From Pedobacter roseus (GTDB lineage Bacteria > Bacteroidota > Bacteroidia > Sphingobacteriales > Sphingobacteriaceae): a stretch of 64,000 bases of DNA. The notes beneath the pieces are model-generated. The model was not told the DNA's origin, did no database searches, and saw only the letters and a program-made list of their open reading frames with translations. This document shows, in pieces, positions 8,533 through 17,908 of the stretch. Where the stretch lies: contig NZ_CP060723.1 in the NCBI RefSeq assembly GCF_014395225.1, forward strand, positions 62,001-126,000. Direction: 5' to 3'. Numbering within the stretch: the stretch's first letter is position 1; every line of letters begins with the position of its first letter. The position numbers and the translations under genes are program-made.

Positions 8533-9273
8533 ATGAAAAAATTAACAGATAAAATAGCCCTGGTAACCGGAGGAAGCAGGGGAATAGGTGCAGCTATTGT
8601 GAAAAAACTGGCTGCCGAAGGTGCAAAAGTGGTTTTTACTTATGCCAGTTCACCCGAAAAGGCACAGATAGTTGTTGCCGATGTTGAAGCTGCGGGCGGT
8701 ACAGCGGTAGCCATAAAAGCCAATAGTGCTGTGCCTGCCGAAGTAACTGCTGCAGTAGCCAAAACCATTACCGATTTTGGTCGCATCAATATCCTGATCA
8801 ATAACGCAGGGATTTATATTGGTAAAGCTTTCGAAGAACATACGCTTGAAGATTATAACAACATCATGGCCATTAACGTGCAAGCGGTTTTTGTGGCGGC
8901 TTTGGCTGCGGTAAAAGGCATGCCCGAAGGTGGCCGGATTATTACGATTGGAAGTAACATGGGCGATAACGCTGTTGGACCTGAAACCACCTTATATACC
9001 ATGAGCAAATCGGCACTCCAAGGTTTTACCCGTGGTTTAGCCCGCGATTTAGGGGCACGTAAAATTACAGTAAACCTGGTTCAGCCTGGACCAACCAACA
9101 CGGATATGAACCCGGCAGATGCACCTTTGGCAGATTTTCTAAGAACACGTATGGCTTTGCCGGAATATGGTACGGTAGAGGATATTGCTGCTTTTGTAAA
9201 CTTTATCGCAGGTGATGAAGCTAAATATATTACCGGTTCATTTTTAACCATTGATGGCGGATTGAACGCTTAA
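8533..9273 (+). CDS. SDR family oxidoreductase (FabG-like)
   Basis: This 246-aa classical SDR carries TGGSRGIG at the N-terminus, NNAG in the middle, GSNMG with the catalytic Ser region, YTMSK with the Tyr and Lys, and the C-terminal GSFLTIDGG. The likely reaction is NAD(P)H-dependent ketone or aldehyde reduction. Its position opposite the HxlR gene, with a palindrome between them, suggests induction by a reactive compound that the regulator senses. Confidence 0.9.
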   Translation: MKKLTDKIALVTGGSRGIGAAIVKKLAAEGAKVVFTYASSPEKAQIVVADVEAAGGTAVAIKANSAVPAEVTAAVAKTITDFGRINILINNAGIYIGKAFEEHTLEDYNNIMAINVQAVFVAALAAVKGMPEGGRIITIGSNMGDNAVGPETTLYTMSKSALQGFTRGLARDLGARKITVNLVQPGPTNTDMNPADAPLADFLRTRMALPEYGTVEDIAAFVNFIAGDEAKYITGSFLTIDGGLNA

Positions 9274-9304
9274 GTTAATAGAAATTAGGGACTGAAGAGA
9301 AAAG

Positions 9305-9416
9305 TCGTCATTGCGAAGGAGGAACGACAGCCAACCCCGGCCTTTCCAGGAAGCAATCTTAATGCGTACGCCAGTAGCGATCGTTTTAAGATTGCTTTGT
9401 ATCTCAGCAATGACGA
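9305..9416. repeat. Fold-back intergenic repeat
   Basis: Outer arms TCGTCATTGC (9305-9314) and GCAATGACGA (9407-9416), with inner arms GAAGCAATCTTA and TAAGATTGCTT, form a large hairpin. It lies between the convergent genes ending at 9273 and 9468. It is another member of the GTCATT family in this window. Confidence 0.7.
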
Positions 9417-9467
9417 TTCCTCGGAACTTAGGAATTAAAACTATCCCTTCACCGAAACGGATATTTG

Positions 9468-11018
9468 TTAGCTGGACACAAACCATTTATCTGCTTCTTC
9501 CTGAAGTGTATTATAATCGGCCTCACCTTCTGCAACCCATGCTACAATCCCATCGGGGCGGATTAGTAGTGCGCTTAAACCTAACTGGTTTTTTGCGTTG
9601 CCAGCAACATACTCTAACTGATCGTACTTAGCGGCGAGATTTTTAAGTTTAGCATTGTTCTCAAAATCAAGGAGTATTCCTTTACCATGATGCATCAAAT
9701 CGCCAATGGTACTGCCATTTTCAAATTCGAAATTGGGCACGCTGTAGCCTAATAGAGGATGCTGATCGCCAAGGTTATAATGTGTAGAAATGCCCCAAAC
9801 CCTTTCGGCCATGTAGGTGGCACCATCATGGGTGTTTATTAAGTCGCTTACAATGGCATGTAGTGCCTTGGCTTGTGGGGTAGGTTTCATAATTTCTACC
9901 TGTGCCCGCGACCAATCGAGCACTTTTATGCCGATGGGATATCTTTCAGTAAAATAAGTGTCGAGTAATCCTTCAGGAGCTGTATTGTGAATGGTTGCAG
10001 CAAGTTTCCAGCCCAGGTTCATGGCATCGCCAATGCCCAGGTTTAATCCTTGTCCGCCTAAAGGCGCATGGATATGAGCGGCGTCGCCAGCTAAAAGCAC
10101 ACCTCCCTTGCGGTATGCGGTTGCCTGCCTTGCACGGTCGGTCCAGGTGGTAGCGATATGTAGCCTGGTAAGCGTTACATCAGTTCCTGATACACGGCGC
10201 AATACTTCCTGAATATGTTCGAGTGTAATGGGCTGTTCTGAGCCATGAAAGGCGCCGCCATCAAAATCCTGTATGGCCATATATCCTGGCTGCGACTGCA
10301 TGTACATGCCTCTTTCAGTTACATTACGGCCAGGGAGCAGTTTCTCCGGATCTAAAAGTTCTACCTTCGCGGTGTAGCCTGTAAATTCGGGTTCTGTACC
10401 TGCAAATTCGAACCCAGCCGACTTGCGCACCACGCTCCGTGCACCATCGCAGCCCACAAGCCATTTGCCATTAAAAGTTTGCTCACAGGAGTCAACGGTT
10501 ACGCCATCGGTATTTTGCTCGAAATGGGTAATTGCATATCCACGTTTAATGGATACCCCCAAAGTTTCGGCACGGCGCGAGAGTATGGTTTCCATTTCGG
10601 CCATTTCAGAAATCAGACTGGTTTCGGTGGAACTCGGCAATCGATATTTCCATTTGGAGGTATCAATATTGCCTTGAAGAAATGGAATACCTGCAAAATG
10701 CCCGGCTTGCCTTTGGGCACCTTGTTTGTCCTTTTGGTGTTGATGAGGGTTTTTGAGTTGTTTGTGTATTTCGAGTTGCTGAAACAAACCGCGACGGTAA
10801 AGCGCTTCAATGGTAGGCGCAGAGAGTCCACGTATGCCAAAAGGCAGCAGTTTTAATGGGGAATTTGGATCAGTCGCTTTTTCGAGGATGAGTACCGAAC
10901 AGTTGGCCAGGGCCAGTTCGCAGGCAAGAAAAAGGCCCACAGGTCCTGCACCGGATATGATAACATCGTAAAGTTTATCGTTTTGTGCGGATGTTCCGCT
11001 TGTATTTGTCGTATTCAT
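9468..11018 (-). CDS. FAD-dependent aromatic monooxygenase
   Basis: This 516-aa class A flavin monooxygenase is of the PheA/TfdB/MhpA type. It shows the N-terminal dinucleotide motif SGAGPVGLFLACEL (about residues 22-35), the DG motif GCDGARSVVRKSAGF in the middle, and GDAAHIHAPLGGQGLN (about residue 307), which binds the FAD ribityl chain. The C-terminal thioredoxin-like domain is reduced. Such enzymes hydroxylate aromatic rings using NAD(P)H and O2. The substrate is unknown. It is followed on the same strand by a GyrI-like gene. Confidence 0.9.
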   Translation of the reverse strand: MNTTNTSGTSAQNDKLYDVIISGAGPVGLFLACELALANCSVLILEKATDPNSPLKLLPFGIRGLSAPTIEALYRRGLFQQLEIHKQLKNPHQHQKDKQGAQRQAGHFAGIPFLQGNIDTSKWKYRLPSSTETSLISEMAEMETILSRRAETLGVSIKRGYAITHFEQNTDGVTVDSCEQTFNGKWLVGCDGARSVVRKSAGFEFAGTEPEFTGYTAKVELLDPEKLLPGRNVTERGMYMQSQPGYMAIQDFDGGAFHGSEQPITLEHIQEVLRRVSGTDVTLTRLHIATTWTDRARQATAYRKGGVLLAGDAAHIHAPLGGQGLNLGIGDAMNLGWKLAATIHNTAPEGLLDTYFTERYPIGIKVLDWSRAQVEIMKPTPQAKALHAIVSDLINTHDGATYMAERVWGISTHYNLGDQHPLLGYSVPNFEFENGSTIGDLMHHGKGILLDFENNAKLKNLAAKYDQLEYVAGNAKNQLGLSALLIRPDGIVAWVAEGEADYNTLQEEADKWFVSS

Positions 11019-11186
11019 AATGGAAATGATTATGATACAAAATTCAGCAACACGACTAAATTAGGCTTGTATAAATACGACAATCGTTGTGCAAAATAGT
11101 CCTCGTTAGCAAACGAGGACTATAGAAGAGGTATATAAATTAATTGCTGGTATTTATGCAACAAATTAAAATTCGAAATAACGGAT

Positions 11187-11636
11187 CTATTTTATTGCTA
11201 TAAAAATATCCACTTCTGCATTTTCGCCATCCTGTGATTTTTCGCCGTAAACTTCAAGATCGTAAGTGTATTTTCTATTCAGTTCTTTGTCCTGCTGCCA
11301 GATATTGATCCAGGTATTAACCACGGCATTGGGCATTGCTCCTTTGGCGGTGAACTTTTGAAAATTCTCCGCTTCGAATTCACGGCCGGTAAGTCCTTCG
11401 GGAACGGAATCAAGTGTAGAAACCAGAATACCAATGATGGCGGTATAGGCTTCGGTATAATTGCTTACGTAATCTGTGTAAATCGTGATGATGTCGCTTG
11501 AAACCTTATCAGGGATTTTCTCAAAAATGTTTTCTGCATAAAACTGCGACCAGAGTTTGCCTAAATCTTCTGCCGACTGATTGTTCTGGTTGGTGGTGCG
11601 GGTAGCAATACCAATAATTTTGAAACCCTTTGTCAT
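11187..11636 (-). CDS. GyrI-like / effector-binding domain protein
   Basis: This 149-aa protein has the SHS2/GyrI-like small-molecule-binding layout: an initial strand GFKIIGIATRTTNQ, a middle segment with YTDYVSNYTEAYTAIIGILV, and a C-terminal strand with YDLEVYGE and VDIFIAI. No DNA-binding domain is attached, so it may sequester or hydrolyse a hydrophobic ligand. It lies 168 bp upstream of the monooxygenase on the same strand. Confidence 0.75.
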   Translation of the reverse strand: MTKGFKIIGIATRTTNQNNQSAEDLGKLWSQFYAENIFEKIPDKVSSDIITIYTDYVSNYTEAYTAIIGILVSTLDSVPEGLTGREFEAENFQKFTAKGAMPNAVVNTWINIWQQDKELNRKYTYDLEVYGEKSQDGENAEVDIFIAIK

Positions 11637-11735
11637 AAAATAGCTGTTGGTTGTTTACGTGAAAAATAGGCTTTTGCGCCAGTCAAAATTAATCAGGAAT
11701 TGTATGATCTTCTATGAAATAACAGGTTTTTATTT

Positions 11736-12569
11736 TTAATCTTTTTTAGTGAGGGCGAGTACATCATTTGCAGCGGCTTGTTTGCCTTTTCTGGCATTGC
11801 GGGCAAATGCGGCGGGTGTGGTGCCGCTGTAGCGTTTAAATTCCCTGCTCAGGTGCGGTTGATCGGTATAGCCAATTTCAGCTGCTAAACTCGCCAGGTT
11901 AACATCAGGTTCGGTCCACAAGCGGTTTCTTACCTGTTCAAAGCGCATTAGGCCCGATACATCTTTAACGGTATAACCAGATGATTGCTTAAAGTTCCTT
12001 TCCAGCGTACGCACTGTGGCATGGGCTGCGGCGGCTACTTCGCTCACGGGTAGCTTGCCCCTCGCTTTCTGCAAGGCAACACCCGCTTTATACAACATGC
12101 TGTTGGCAGCAATCCCTAACCGTGCAGCTACAAAATATTGTTTTACTGCCTCAATTGCTTCCTCTATTTTGCCAGTATTGATTAATCCGCTCAGCTCAGT
12201 TTGCAGTTTTGCGATAGGGTGTTCGAATACCTGTAAACCCGATTTACCCGAAGGTAATCCGAGCAAATCGAAAACCGTCCAGGGGAAACACCTGATCCCG
12301 ATAATTTCCAGTTGTCCTGCCGTATAAAAATGAACGGGCTGGTTAAGCAGACCCATCATGAAAGGTGAGGGCAGGGACTGTAAGTTTCCATCCTGCCCGA
12401 TGGAGATGTTTCCAAAGTAAAAAATGATTTCCGCATAACCATCCGGTATCACCTCATAGCTGGATAACCCATCACCTGATGTTCTTTTGTTATACCAGAA
12501 ACACTTGATTACATCCTGAAGGGCTTCGGGTGCTTCAAATTCCTGATGTAACATATTCAATGGCGGCAT
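11736..12569 (-). CDS. AraC family transcriptional regulator
   Basis: This 277-aa protein has an N-terminal DUF6597-like sensing domain (IKCFWYNKRT, PDGYAEIIFYFG). The C-terminal pair of HTH motifs includes ASLAAEIGYTDQPHLSREFK and the final RYSGTTPAAFARN typical of AraC/XylS. It is the middle gene of a minus-strand series (cupin, AraC, GyrI-like, monooxygenase) and may control the monooxygenase. Confidence 0.88.
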   Translation of the reverse strand: MPPLNMLHQEFEAPEALQDVIKCFWYNKRTSGDGLSSYEVIPDGYAEIIFYFGNISIGQDGNLQSLPSPFMMGLLNQPVHFYTAGQLEIIGIRCFPWTVFDLLGLPSGKSGLQVFEHPIAKLQTELSGLINTGKIEEAIEAVKQYFVAARLGIAANSMLYKAGVALQKARGKLPVSEVAAAAHATVRTLERNFKQSSGYTVKDVSGLMRFEQVRNRLWTEPDVNLASLAAEIGYTDQPHLSREFKRYSGTTPAAFARNARKGKQAAANDVLALTKKD

Positions 12570-12609
12570 GGTATAAGGTTATGGTTATTCAAATTTAAGA
12601 TGATCTGAT

Positions 12610-13101
12610 TTAACCCAGAAAATCAGGAGGATATGTTTTTTGATTGTATTTCAGATCCATTTCTTTTAAAAATGCTTTTCGCTTCTCTGTTAATTCAGGA
12701 ACTGCGGGCATTTCGCCCGCAAGAACAGGGCTTCCAATTTCCCGGAAGAGGTTTTCGAGGCCAGCTGGTACGACCGTACAAAGCAGTTTTGCGTTTTTAT
12801 CGGAGTTATTTTTAAAACAGTGGATCGCTCCACCAAAAGGGATGTTTACAAAGCCATCTTTTGCAACGGTTTGTTTGCCGGCTTCTGTTTTAAATTCAAC
12901 TTCCCCCTCTAATATATGGAACATTTCCTGCGTATCGGGGTGGGCATGTGGTGGTGGGCCACCTCCCGGCGGAACCGTCATTTCGATAACAGCGTAGTTG
13001 CCATTGGTTTGTGCGCCGGAGATAATGATCCGGTAATTTCCTCCGGCTATGCCTAATAACTCACCCTCGTTTTTGTTGATGATACTGATGTTCGATTCCA
13101 T
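12610..13101 (-). CDS. Cupin domain protein
   Basis: This 163-aa protein has a single cupin barrel. Motif 1 reads PPPHAHPDTQEMFHILEGEVE, with the His-x-His...Glu...His-type metal site partly visible; motif 2 lies around NIPFGGAIHCFKN. The role is unknown; it is probably a small dioxygenase, an isomerase or a ligand sensor. It is upstream of the AraC gene on the same strand with a 40-bp gap, and may be in its operon. Confidence 0.85.
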   Translation of the reverse strand: MESNISIINKNEGELLGIAGGNYRIIISGAQTNGNYAVIEMTVPPGGGPPPHAHPDTQEMFHILEGEVEFKTEAGKQTVAKDGFVNIPFGGAIHCFKNNSDKNAKLLCTVVPAGLENLFREIGSPVLAGEMPAVPELTEKRKAFLKEMDLKYNQKTYPPDFLG

Positions 13102-13254
13102 TTTGTTTTTCGAATTATAATGAAGGTTAGTTATTGTATAAAAATAGAAATAATAAGGGGCTTTAGTGAATTAATAGGTTGCAGGGCATGTCACTCCTAG
13201 AGATGAATTTTCAAGAGAAAATAAAGGCTTTGTTAAAATAAGAATAGTCGGATC

Positions 13255-13333
13255 GTCATTTCGAACGCAGCTGAGAAATCTTTGAACACAGCTCAAAGAT
13301 TTCTCCATTTCGCTTCGCTTCAGTCGAAATGAC
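13255..13333. repeat. Fold-back intergenic repeat
   Basis: Arms GTCATTTCGA (13255) and TCGAAATGAC (ending 13333), with inner arms AGAAATCTTTGA and TCAAAGATTTCT, form a hairpin of about 79 bp. The rest of the 13102-13434 gap holds nothing that I can support. Confidence 0.7.
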
Positions 13334-13434
13334 GACCAATTTTTGGAATCTGTCGTCCCAATCCAATAACTATCTGTTTGTTTGGGAGCTGCGGAGTACC
13401 ATCGAAGATAATCGTGATAAAATAAGCTTTAAGT

Positions 13435-13749
13435 TTATCTCAAATTTCTTTCTTTTAAAAGATCTTCCAATTCCTGGTTATTATATTTTGAGTTATTAAT
13501 TAATTTGTAAGCAAAAAATAAAGGAATGAGTGTTAAAAAACCGAAACTGCTTTTCATCACGCTGTAAAATATCACCCCAATCAGAAATCCTATAATTGCA
13601 GCGTTCATAATCTTCGCTGATTTCATTTTTTTTGCTTCCTGTAATAATTCTTCGTCTGTTAATTGCGCTAATTCTTTTTGGTTCATTTGTCTGGGTTTTT
13701 TAACAATCGCTTTGCGGGAAGGATAATTTTCATATTCGTTATTATTCAA
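13435..13749 (-). CDS. Hypothetical two-helix membrane protein
   Basis: This is a 104-aa protein with a charged N-terminal half (LTDEELLQEAKKMKSAKI) and two hydrophobic segments (NAAIIGFLIGVIFYSVM and FLTLIPLFFAYKLI). It ends in a short charged tail, QELEDLLKERN. Similar short proteins are widespread in Bacteroidota without known function. Monocistronic. Confidence 0.65.
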   Translation of the reverse strand: MNNNEYENYPSRKAIVKKPRQMNQKELAQLTDEELLQEAKKMKSAKIMNAAIIGFLIGVIFYSVMKSSFGFLTLIPLFFAYKLINNSKYNNQELEDLLKERNLR

Positions 13750-13980
13750 ATATATGGAATAGGCGCTTTTACTAAAAAACTTAATTGCGTTTAATTAAAA
13801 TGAACAGGCAAAGCCATAAAACAAAAAAGCCGTTTTTGATTTTTTTTTGATCTGCAGAAATCGGCAAATAAAAAATGTCGCAATTTGCCGCTAAGGTTGT
13901 CGTTTTCACGCCATCTCAAAACCAGAAATCCACTCCATATTTGTATGGTCAATACAGATCAAAAAAAATTAAACCGCCTT

Positions 13981-14856
13981 ATGAAAAATTTCTTCAAAAC
14001 CAGCAATCCCCTTAAATCAGTACTTGTTATTATACTCATGCTGTTTACAGCAGCGCAATCAAAAGGGCAGCAGACTAAACCTGCTGCGAGTGGTTATGCA
14101 CCTGTAAAAGGTACCAAAGTTTATTATGAAGTGTATGGTGAGGGCAAACCGCTAATCTTATTGCACGGTGCTTTTATGACCATTGAAACAAACTGGGGGC
14201 AATTAATACCCGAATTATCAAAAACAAGAAAAGTAATTGCGATAGAACTGCAGGGACATGGCCACTCTCCTTATTCAGACAGAAAATTGGAATTGCCTAC
14301 CCTGGCAAGTGATGTAGAAGCTGTAATGAATCAATTAAAAGTAGATAGTGCCGATGTTGTTGGCTATAGCATGGGTGGTTCAGTGGCTTATCAATTAATT
14401 GTACAAAGCCCTAAGCGCGTAAACAAATTGGTAATCATTTCTTCTACTTATAAAACCAGTGGCTGGATGCCTGCCGTAACCAGTGCCTTTAAAGGAATGA
14501 AACCTGAATTTTTAGCCAATACGCCAATGAAAACGGCTTATGATGCCATCGCACCCGATAAAACAAAATGGAACAGTTTTTTAGAACAGATGATTGATTT
14601 TGTTAAGGTACCGTTCGACATGGGAGACGCCAATATTGCAAAAATTACTTCACCGGTATTGCTCATTGCAGGCGATAATGATGGCCTTGACAAAACAGAG
14701 CTGATTAAAACCTACCAGTTGTTGGGCGGTGCTGTATTTGCTGATATGGGCAAAATGCCAAAATCGCAGCTGGCCGTTGTTCCTGCCCAGGGGCATGTAA
14801 GCCTGATGATGCAGAGCAAAACAATATTGGGCTATTTGGATGGCTTTTTAAAGTAA
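13981..14856 (+). CDS. Exported alpha/beta hydrolase
   Basis: This is a 291-aa protein from the ATG giving MKNFFKTS, chosen because it places a signal peptide (VLVIILMLFTAAQSKGQ) at the N-terminus. The mature domain shows HGAFMTIE (oxyanion hole), the nucleophile elbow GYSMGG, an acid-bearing loop AGDNDGLDK, and a late His in QGHVSLMM, giving a full Ser-Asp-His triad. It is probably a periplasmic or secreted esterase or lactonase. Substrate unknown. Confidence 0.87.
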   Translation: MKNFFKTSNPLKSVLVIILMLFTAAQSKGQQTKPAASGYAPVKGTKVYYEVYGEGKPLILLHGAFMTIETNWGQLIPELSKTRKVIAIELQGHGHSPYSDRKLELPTLASDVEAVMNQLKVDSADVVGYSMGGSVAYQLIVQSPKRVNKLVIISSTYKTSGWMPAVTSAFKGMKPEFLANTPMKTAYDAIAPDKTKWNSFLEQMIDFVKVPFDMGDANIAKITSPVLLIAGDNDGLDKTELIKTYQLLGGAVFADMGKMPKSQLAVVPAQGHVSLMMQSKTILGYLDGFLK

Positions 14857-14947
14857 AAAACGATATCAGTTAATATTGAGCCGTACAGACAAAATATTTG
14901 AGCCGTAGAAGAAAGTTACGACTGTATTGATTGTTGATCTTTGTATC

Positions 14948-15919
14948 ATGAACAACATCGAAAAAATTCAGTTGGGTCAAAATGGCCCGCTCGTGTCTAA
15001 ACTTGGTTTAGGCTGTATGCGCATGTCTTCAATTTGGGGTAGTTCTACACCCGATGAAACAGAAAGCATTGCTACGATCCATGAAGCCTTAGATCGTGGC
15101 ATTAATTTTTTAAATACAGGAGATTTCTATGGCGCTGGTCATAATGAAATGCTTATTGGTAAAGCCATTAAAGATAGGCGGGATGATGCTTTTATCAGCG
15201 TAAAATTCGGAGCCATCTTTCACAACGGCCAGTGGCTGGGATTGGATTTAAGACCTATCGCGATCAAGAATTTTATCAATTATTCGCTCACCCGTTTGGG
15301 GATCGAAACTATTGATCTTTATCAGCCAAGCCGGATGGATGGAAGTGTGCCGGTAGAAGATATTATCGGAACCATTGCCGACCTGGTTAAAGAAGGAAAA
15401 GTGCGCCACATTGGTGTTTCTGAAATTACGGCTGATCAGCTCCGCAAAGCAAACGAGGTTTATCCCATCAGCGCGCTCGAAATCGGTTATTCACTGGCCG
15501 ACCGTCACATCGAAAATGACCTGTTGCCGGCAGCAAAAGAATTGGGCATTGCCGTAGTGGCCTTTGCCAATACTGCTGAAGGTTTATTAACCGGTGAGAT
15601 GAAAGCCCCGCTTGCAGCAAATGATTACCACAACCATTTCTCACGTTTTCAGGGCGAGAACCTCGCTTATAACCTCGAAAAAGTGGAAGTATTGAAGCAA
15701 TTGGCCCAAAATAAAGGTTATACACCCACACAAGTGGCCATTGCCTGGGTAAAAGCGCAGGGCGACAATATTATGCCTTTGGTAAGCATGAGCCGCAGGT
15801 CGCGTTTGCCTGAAAATATGGAGGCTATGGATATTGTATTTACGCCCGAAGAAATGAATACTTTAAATACTACTTTTGCAATAGGTGCTATACGTGGTGG
15901 CACTTACTTACAACGTTAA
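14948..15919 (+). CDS. Aldo/keto reductase
   Basis: This 323-aa protein starts MNNIEKIQLG. AKR motifs are visible: LGLGCMRMS, the DRGINFLNTGDFYG segment, the Lys in SVKFG, and SRLGIETIDLYQP-like sequence (TRLGIETIDLYQPSRMD). The family's catalytic Tyr would be the Tyr of DFYG. The final GG near the C-terminus (RGGTYL) is typical. The stop codon directly abuts the ATG of the following AraC gene, so the two are one transcription unit. Confidence 0.88.
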   Translation: MNNIEKIQLGQNGPLVSKLGLGCMRMSSIWGSSTPDETESIATIHEALDRGINFLNTGDFYGAGHNEMLIGKAIKDRRDDAFISVKFGAIFHNGQWLGLDLRPIAIKNFINYSLTRLGIETIDLYQPSRMDGSVPVEDIIGTIADLVKEGKVRHIGVSEITADQLRKANEVYPISALEIGYSLADRHIENDLLPAAKELGIAVVAFANTAEGLLTGEMKAPLAANDYHNHFSRFQGENLAYNLEKVEVLKQLAQNKGYTPTQVAIAWVKAQGDNIMPLVSMSRRSRLPENMEAMDIVFTPEEMNTLNTTFAIGAIRGGTYLQR

Positions 15920-16732
15920 ATGACCAGTCCAGCAGAAATTCTTCCCGGTGTAATTTTTTATTCTTACCTCTCTGCAGAGCGGAAAGAGAAAGTGTGCTTT
16001 TGGAATCACCATACCCTGATATTACAGGTTTCGGGACAGTTTATCTTAGAAACCTCCGGGCAAAACATTTCGATGGCCACAGGGGAAGTGCTGTTGATCG
16101 GCAAAAACCAGCTGGGTACGCTCACTAAAACACCATTACCCGGTGGAAACTATGAAACCATTGTAATCTCCCTGCAAGAAGATCTTTTGCGCAAAATCGT
16201 GTTAGAGGAAAAACTCGAAGCAGACTGTAAATATATTGGTCCGCCAAATATTTTAATTCCGTCGAACGAATTCTTGCAGGGCTATTTTCAGTCTATTATT
16301 CCTTATGCCCGAAGTTCGGGCGCTACTATGACAGATGAAATGGGCATTTTGAAAGTGAAAGAAGGCATAAAATTGCTTTTATTGGCCATGCCATCACTTC
16401 GTAACTTTTTATTCGATTTTTCAGAACCTTATAAAATAGACCTGGAAAAGTTTATGCTGAGTAATTTTCATTTCAATGTGCCTATCGAAAAATTTGCGCA
16501 GCTCACCGGCCGTAGCCTGGCGGGTTTTAAACGCGATTTCCTGAAAACATTCGGTGCGCCACCCCGTCATTGGCTGCAGGATAAACGCTTAACTGAAGCC
16601 AAACATCTTATCGAAACCAAACATCAAAAACCATCTTCCATTTACCTCGACCTGGGTTTCGAAAGCCTGTCGCATTTTTCCCATTCTTTTAAGAAAAAGT
16701 TCGGCATGGCACCGACTGCGTTGAACTCATAA
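15920..16732 (+). CDS. AraC family transcriptional regulator
   Basis: This 270-aa regulator begins with an ATG immediately after the stop of the aldo/keto reductase, which implies translational coupling. The N-terminal half is a beta-rich sensing domain (VSGQFILETSGQNI). The C-terminal HTH pair includes FAQLTGRSLAGFKRDFLKTF and YLDLGFESLSHFSHSFKK. It probably regulates the reductase with which it is coupled. A diverged copy of its last ~60 codons lies at 19205. Confidence 0.9.
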   Translation: MTSPAEILPGVIFYSYLSAERKEKVCFWNHHTLILQVSGQFILETSGQNISMATGEVLLIGKNQLGTLTKTPLPGGNYETIVISLQEDLLRKIVLEEKLEADCKYIGPPNILIPSNEFLQGYFQSIIPYARSSGATMTDEMGILKVKEGIKLLLLAMPSLRNFLFDFSEPYKIDLEKFMLSNFHFNVPIEKFAQLTGRSLAGFKRDFLKTFGAPPRHWLQDKRLTEAKHLIETKHQKPSSIYLDLGFESLSHFSHSFKKKFGMAPTALNS

Positions 16733-16765
16733 GGTATGGACTTAAAGAAAGCACATTCTGGTAAA

Positions 16766-16798
16766 TTGTTTAGACCAGGGCGCTGGGAATTGCACTAG
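16766..16798. repeat. Left copy of 33-bp direct repeat flanking immunity-like block
   Basis: This 33-bp sequence, containing CCAGGGCGCT, matches 19172-19204 at about 27 of 33 positions by my count. It begins 33 bp after the AraC stop. The right copy directly precedes the AraC tail fragment. Confidence 0.55.
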
Positions 16799-16823
16799 GT
16801 GGACAAACCCAGATTGATAGCAG

Positions 16824-17477
16824 TTATATTCTGTCCAAATCAGTTATAAACAGTGGGTTTAAAAGTCTAATTTTATCGATTAATTCAATTCCTTTATTTT
16901 TGTCCTGATTTCGTTTGTGATCTTCGTATTCTTTCGTAGTTAGTCCAACAATTTGTAAGAATTGAACTTGCCCATGTGGCGTTTCTACAATGCCTAGTTC
17001 GGGGTCCGTTACAAAAAGCAGTGCTTTTATATTCGAGTTGTATCCAGCCCTAATTGAGCCTTTTGCATCAATGGTATGGCATTCATCAAATATTTGATTA
17101 CTACTAAAAACATACTTTGCCAAATTTTGCATTAGATTTAAAGCCCAAATTTGATCTGAACTTTTTTCATTATTTATTTTCTTTAACCGAAAAGTTAATT
17201 CAAATCCGCAGTTACTGAACTCTTCACCTGCGAGATCTTCATCGTAATAAAGGTTTGTAAAACCATAGCTGACAATATGGAAATGGTCTGTTTGGCGCTT
17301 ACTCTCATAAATACTTAGACCATCTAAAGGTTCTTCGCCCCCAAGCATATATTTTATAGTTGTTCCATAATGTTGAGGTTCTTGATTCGGATATAGTCTT
17401 TCAAATTCTTTATCAATAGCTAACCAACCAACTGCGTCGTCTTCGGTAAATTGTTGCCTGTATTCTTCCTTTGTCAT
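16824..17477 (-). CDS. Suppressor-of-fused (SUFU) domain protein, likely immunity protein
   Basis: This 217-aa protein matches the bacterial SUFU layout: HYGTTIKYMLGGEEPLDG at the start of the domain, then HIVSYGFTNLYYDED and GFELTFRL, and later LLFVTDPELG and QFLQIVGLT. Bacterial SUFU proteins are a known superfamily of immunity proteins in polymorphic-toxin loci. No toxin gene is adjacent, so this is an orphan immunity candidate. It is the first of three minus-strand genes in a block bounded by AraC-tail sequence. Confidence 0.8.
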   Translation of the reverse strand: MTKEEYRQQFTEDDAVGWLAIDKEFERLYPNQEPQHYGTTIKYMLGGEEPLDGLSIYESKRQTDHFHIVSYGFTNLYYDEDLAGEEFSNCGFELTFRLKKINNEKSSDQIWALNLMQNLAKYVFSSNQIFDECHTIDAKGSIRAGYNSNIKALLFVTDPELGIVETPHGQVQFLQIVGLTTKEYEDHKRNQDKNKGIELIDKIRLLNPLFITDLDRI

Positions 17478-17609
17478 ACGGTATTTATTGAATATGCATC
17501 TGAAATTAGTAGACTCAAGTTATTTTCTATTTTTATTTTGCTTCAAATTCTCTAAAAATCTTCTGGTCATAATGATAGTACTTTTACAGGCTCCCTAACT
17601 ACGTGGATA

Positions 17610-17885
17610 TCAATTTTGCCTTTGCCATTGATATTCGAAGTCATCTTTATTTATTGCGAATTCTTCAAAATCTATAAGGTCGATTGGTTGGTCTGTAAGA
17701 AAGCCAAACGCGTCCTCGATCATTTGTTCGCTGTATTTTAGTGTTTTACCATTTTCATAAACCTCGATCTGCCGCAGTACTTCCCCGTTTAGATTAGTTT
17801 CGAAATAATAGTTGCAGGTTCCCCACATTTCGGATTTTTCAATCCGAAATTCCTCATAATATCGTTTGAAGTATTGTGTGGTCAT
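17610..17885 (-). CDS. Small immunity-like hypothetical protein
   Basis: This 91-aa acidic protein is rich in aromatic residues (FKRYYEEFRIEKSEMWG) and has a short beta-rich core (YYFETNLNGEVLRQIEVYENG). The size, acidity and composition resemble small immunity proteins, but I cannot assign a family. It sits between the SUFU gene and a secreted protein, all on the minus strand. Confidence 0.55.
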   Translation of the reverse strand: MTTQYFKRYYEEFRIEKSEMWGTCNYYFETNLNGEVLRQIEVYENGKTLKYSEQMIEDAFGFLTDQPIDLIDFEEFAINKDDFEYQWQRQN

Positions 17886-17908
17886 AAAGTCTTGTCTCTT
17901 AGAATTAA

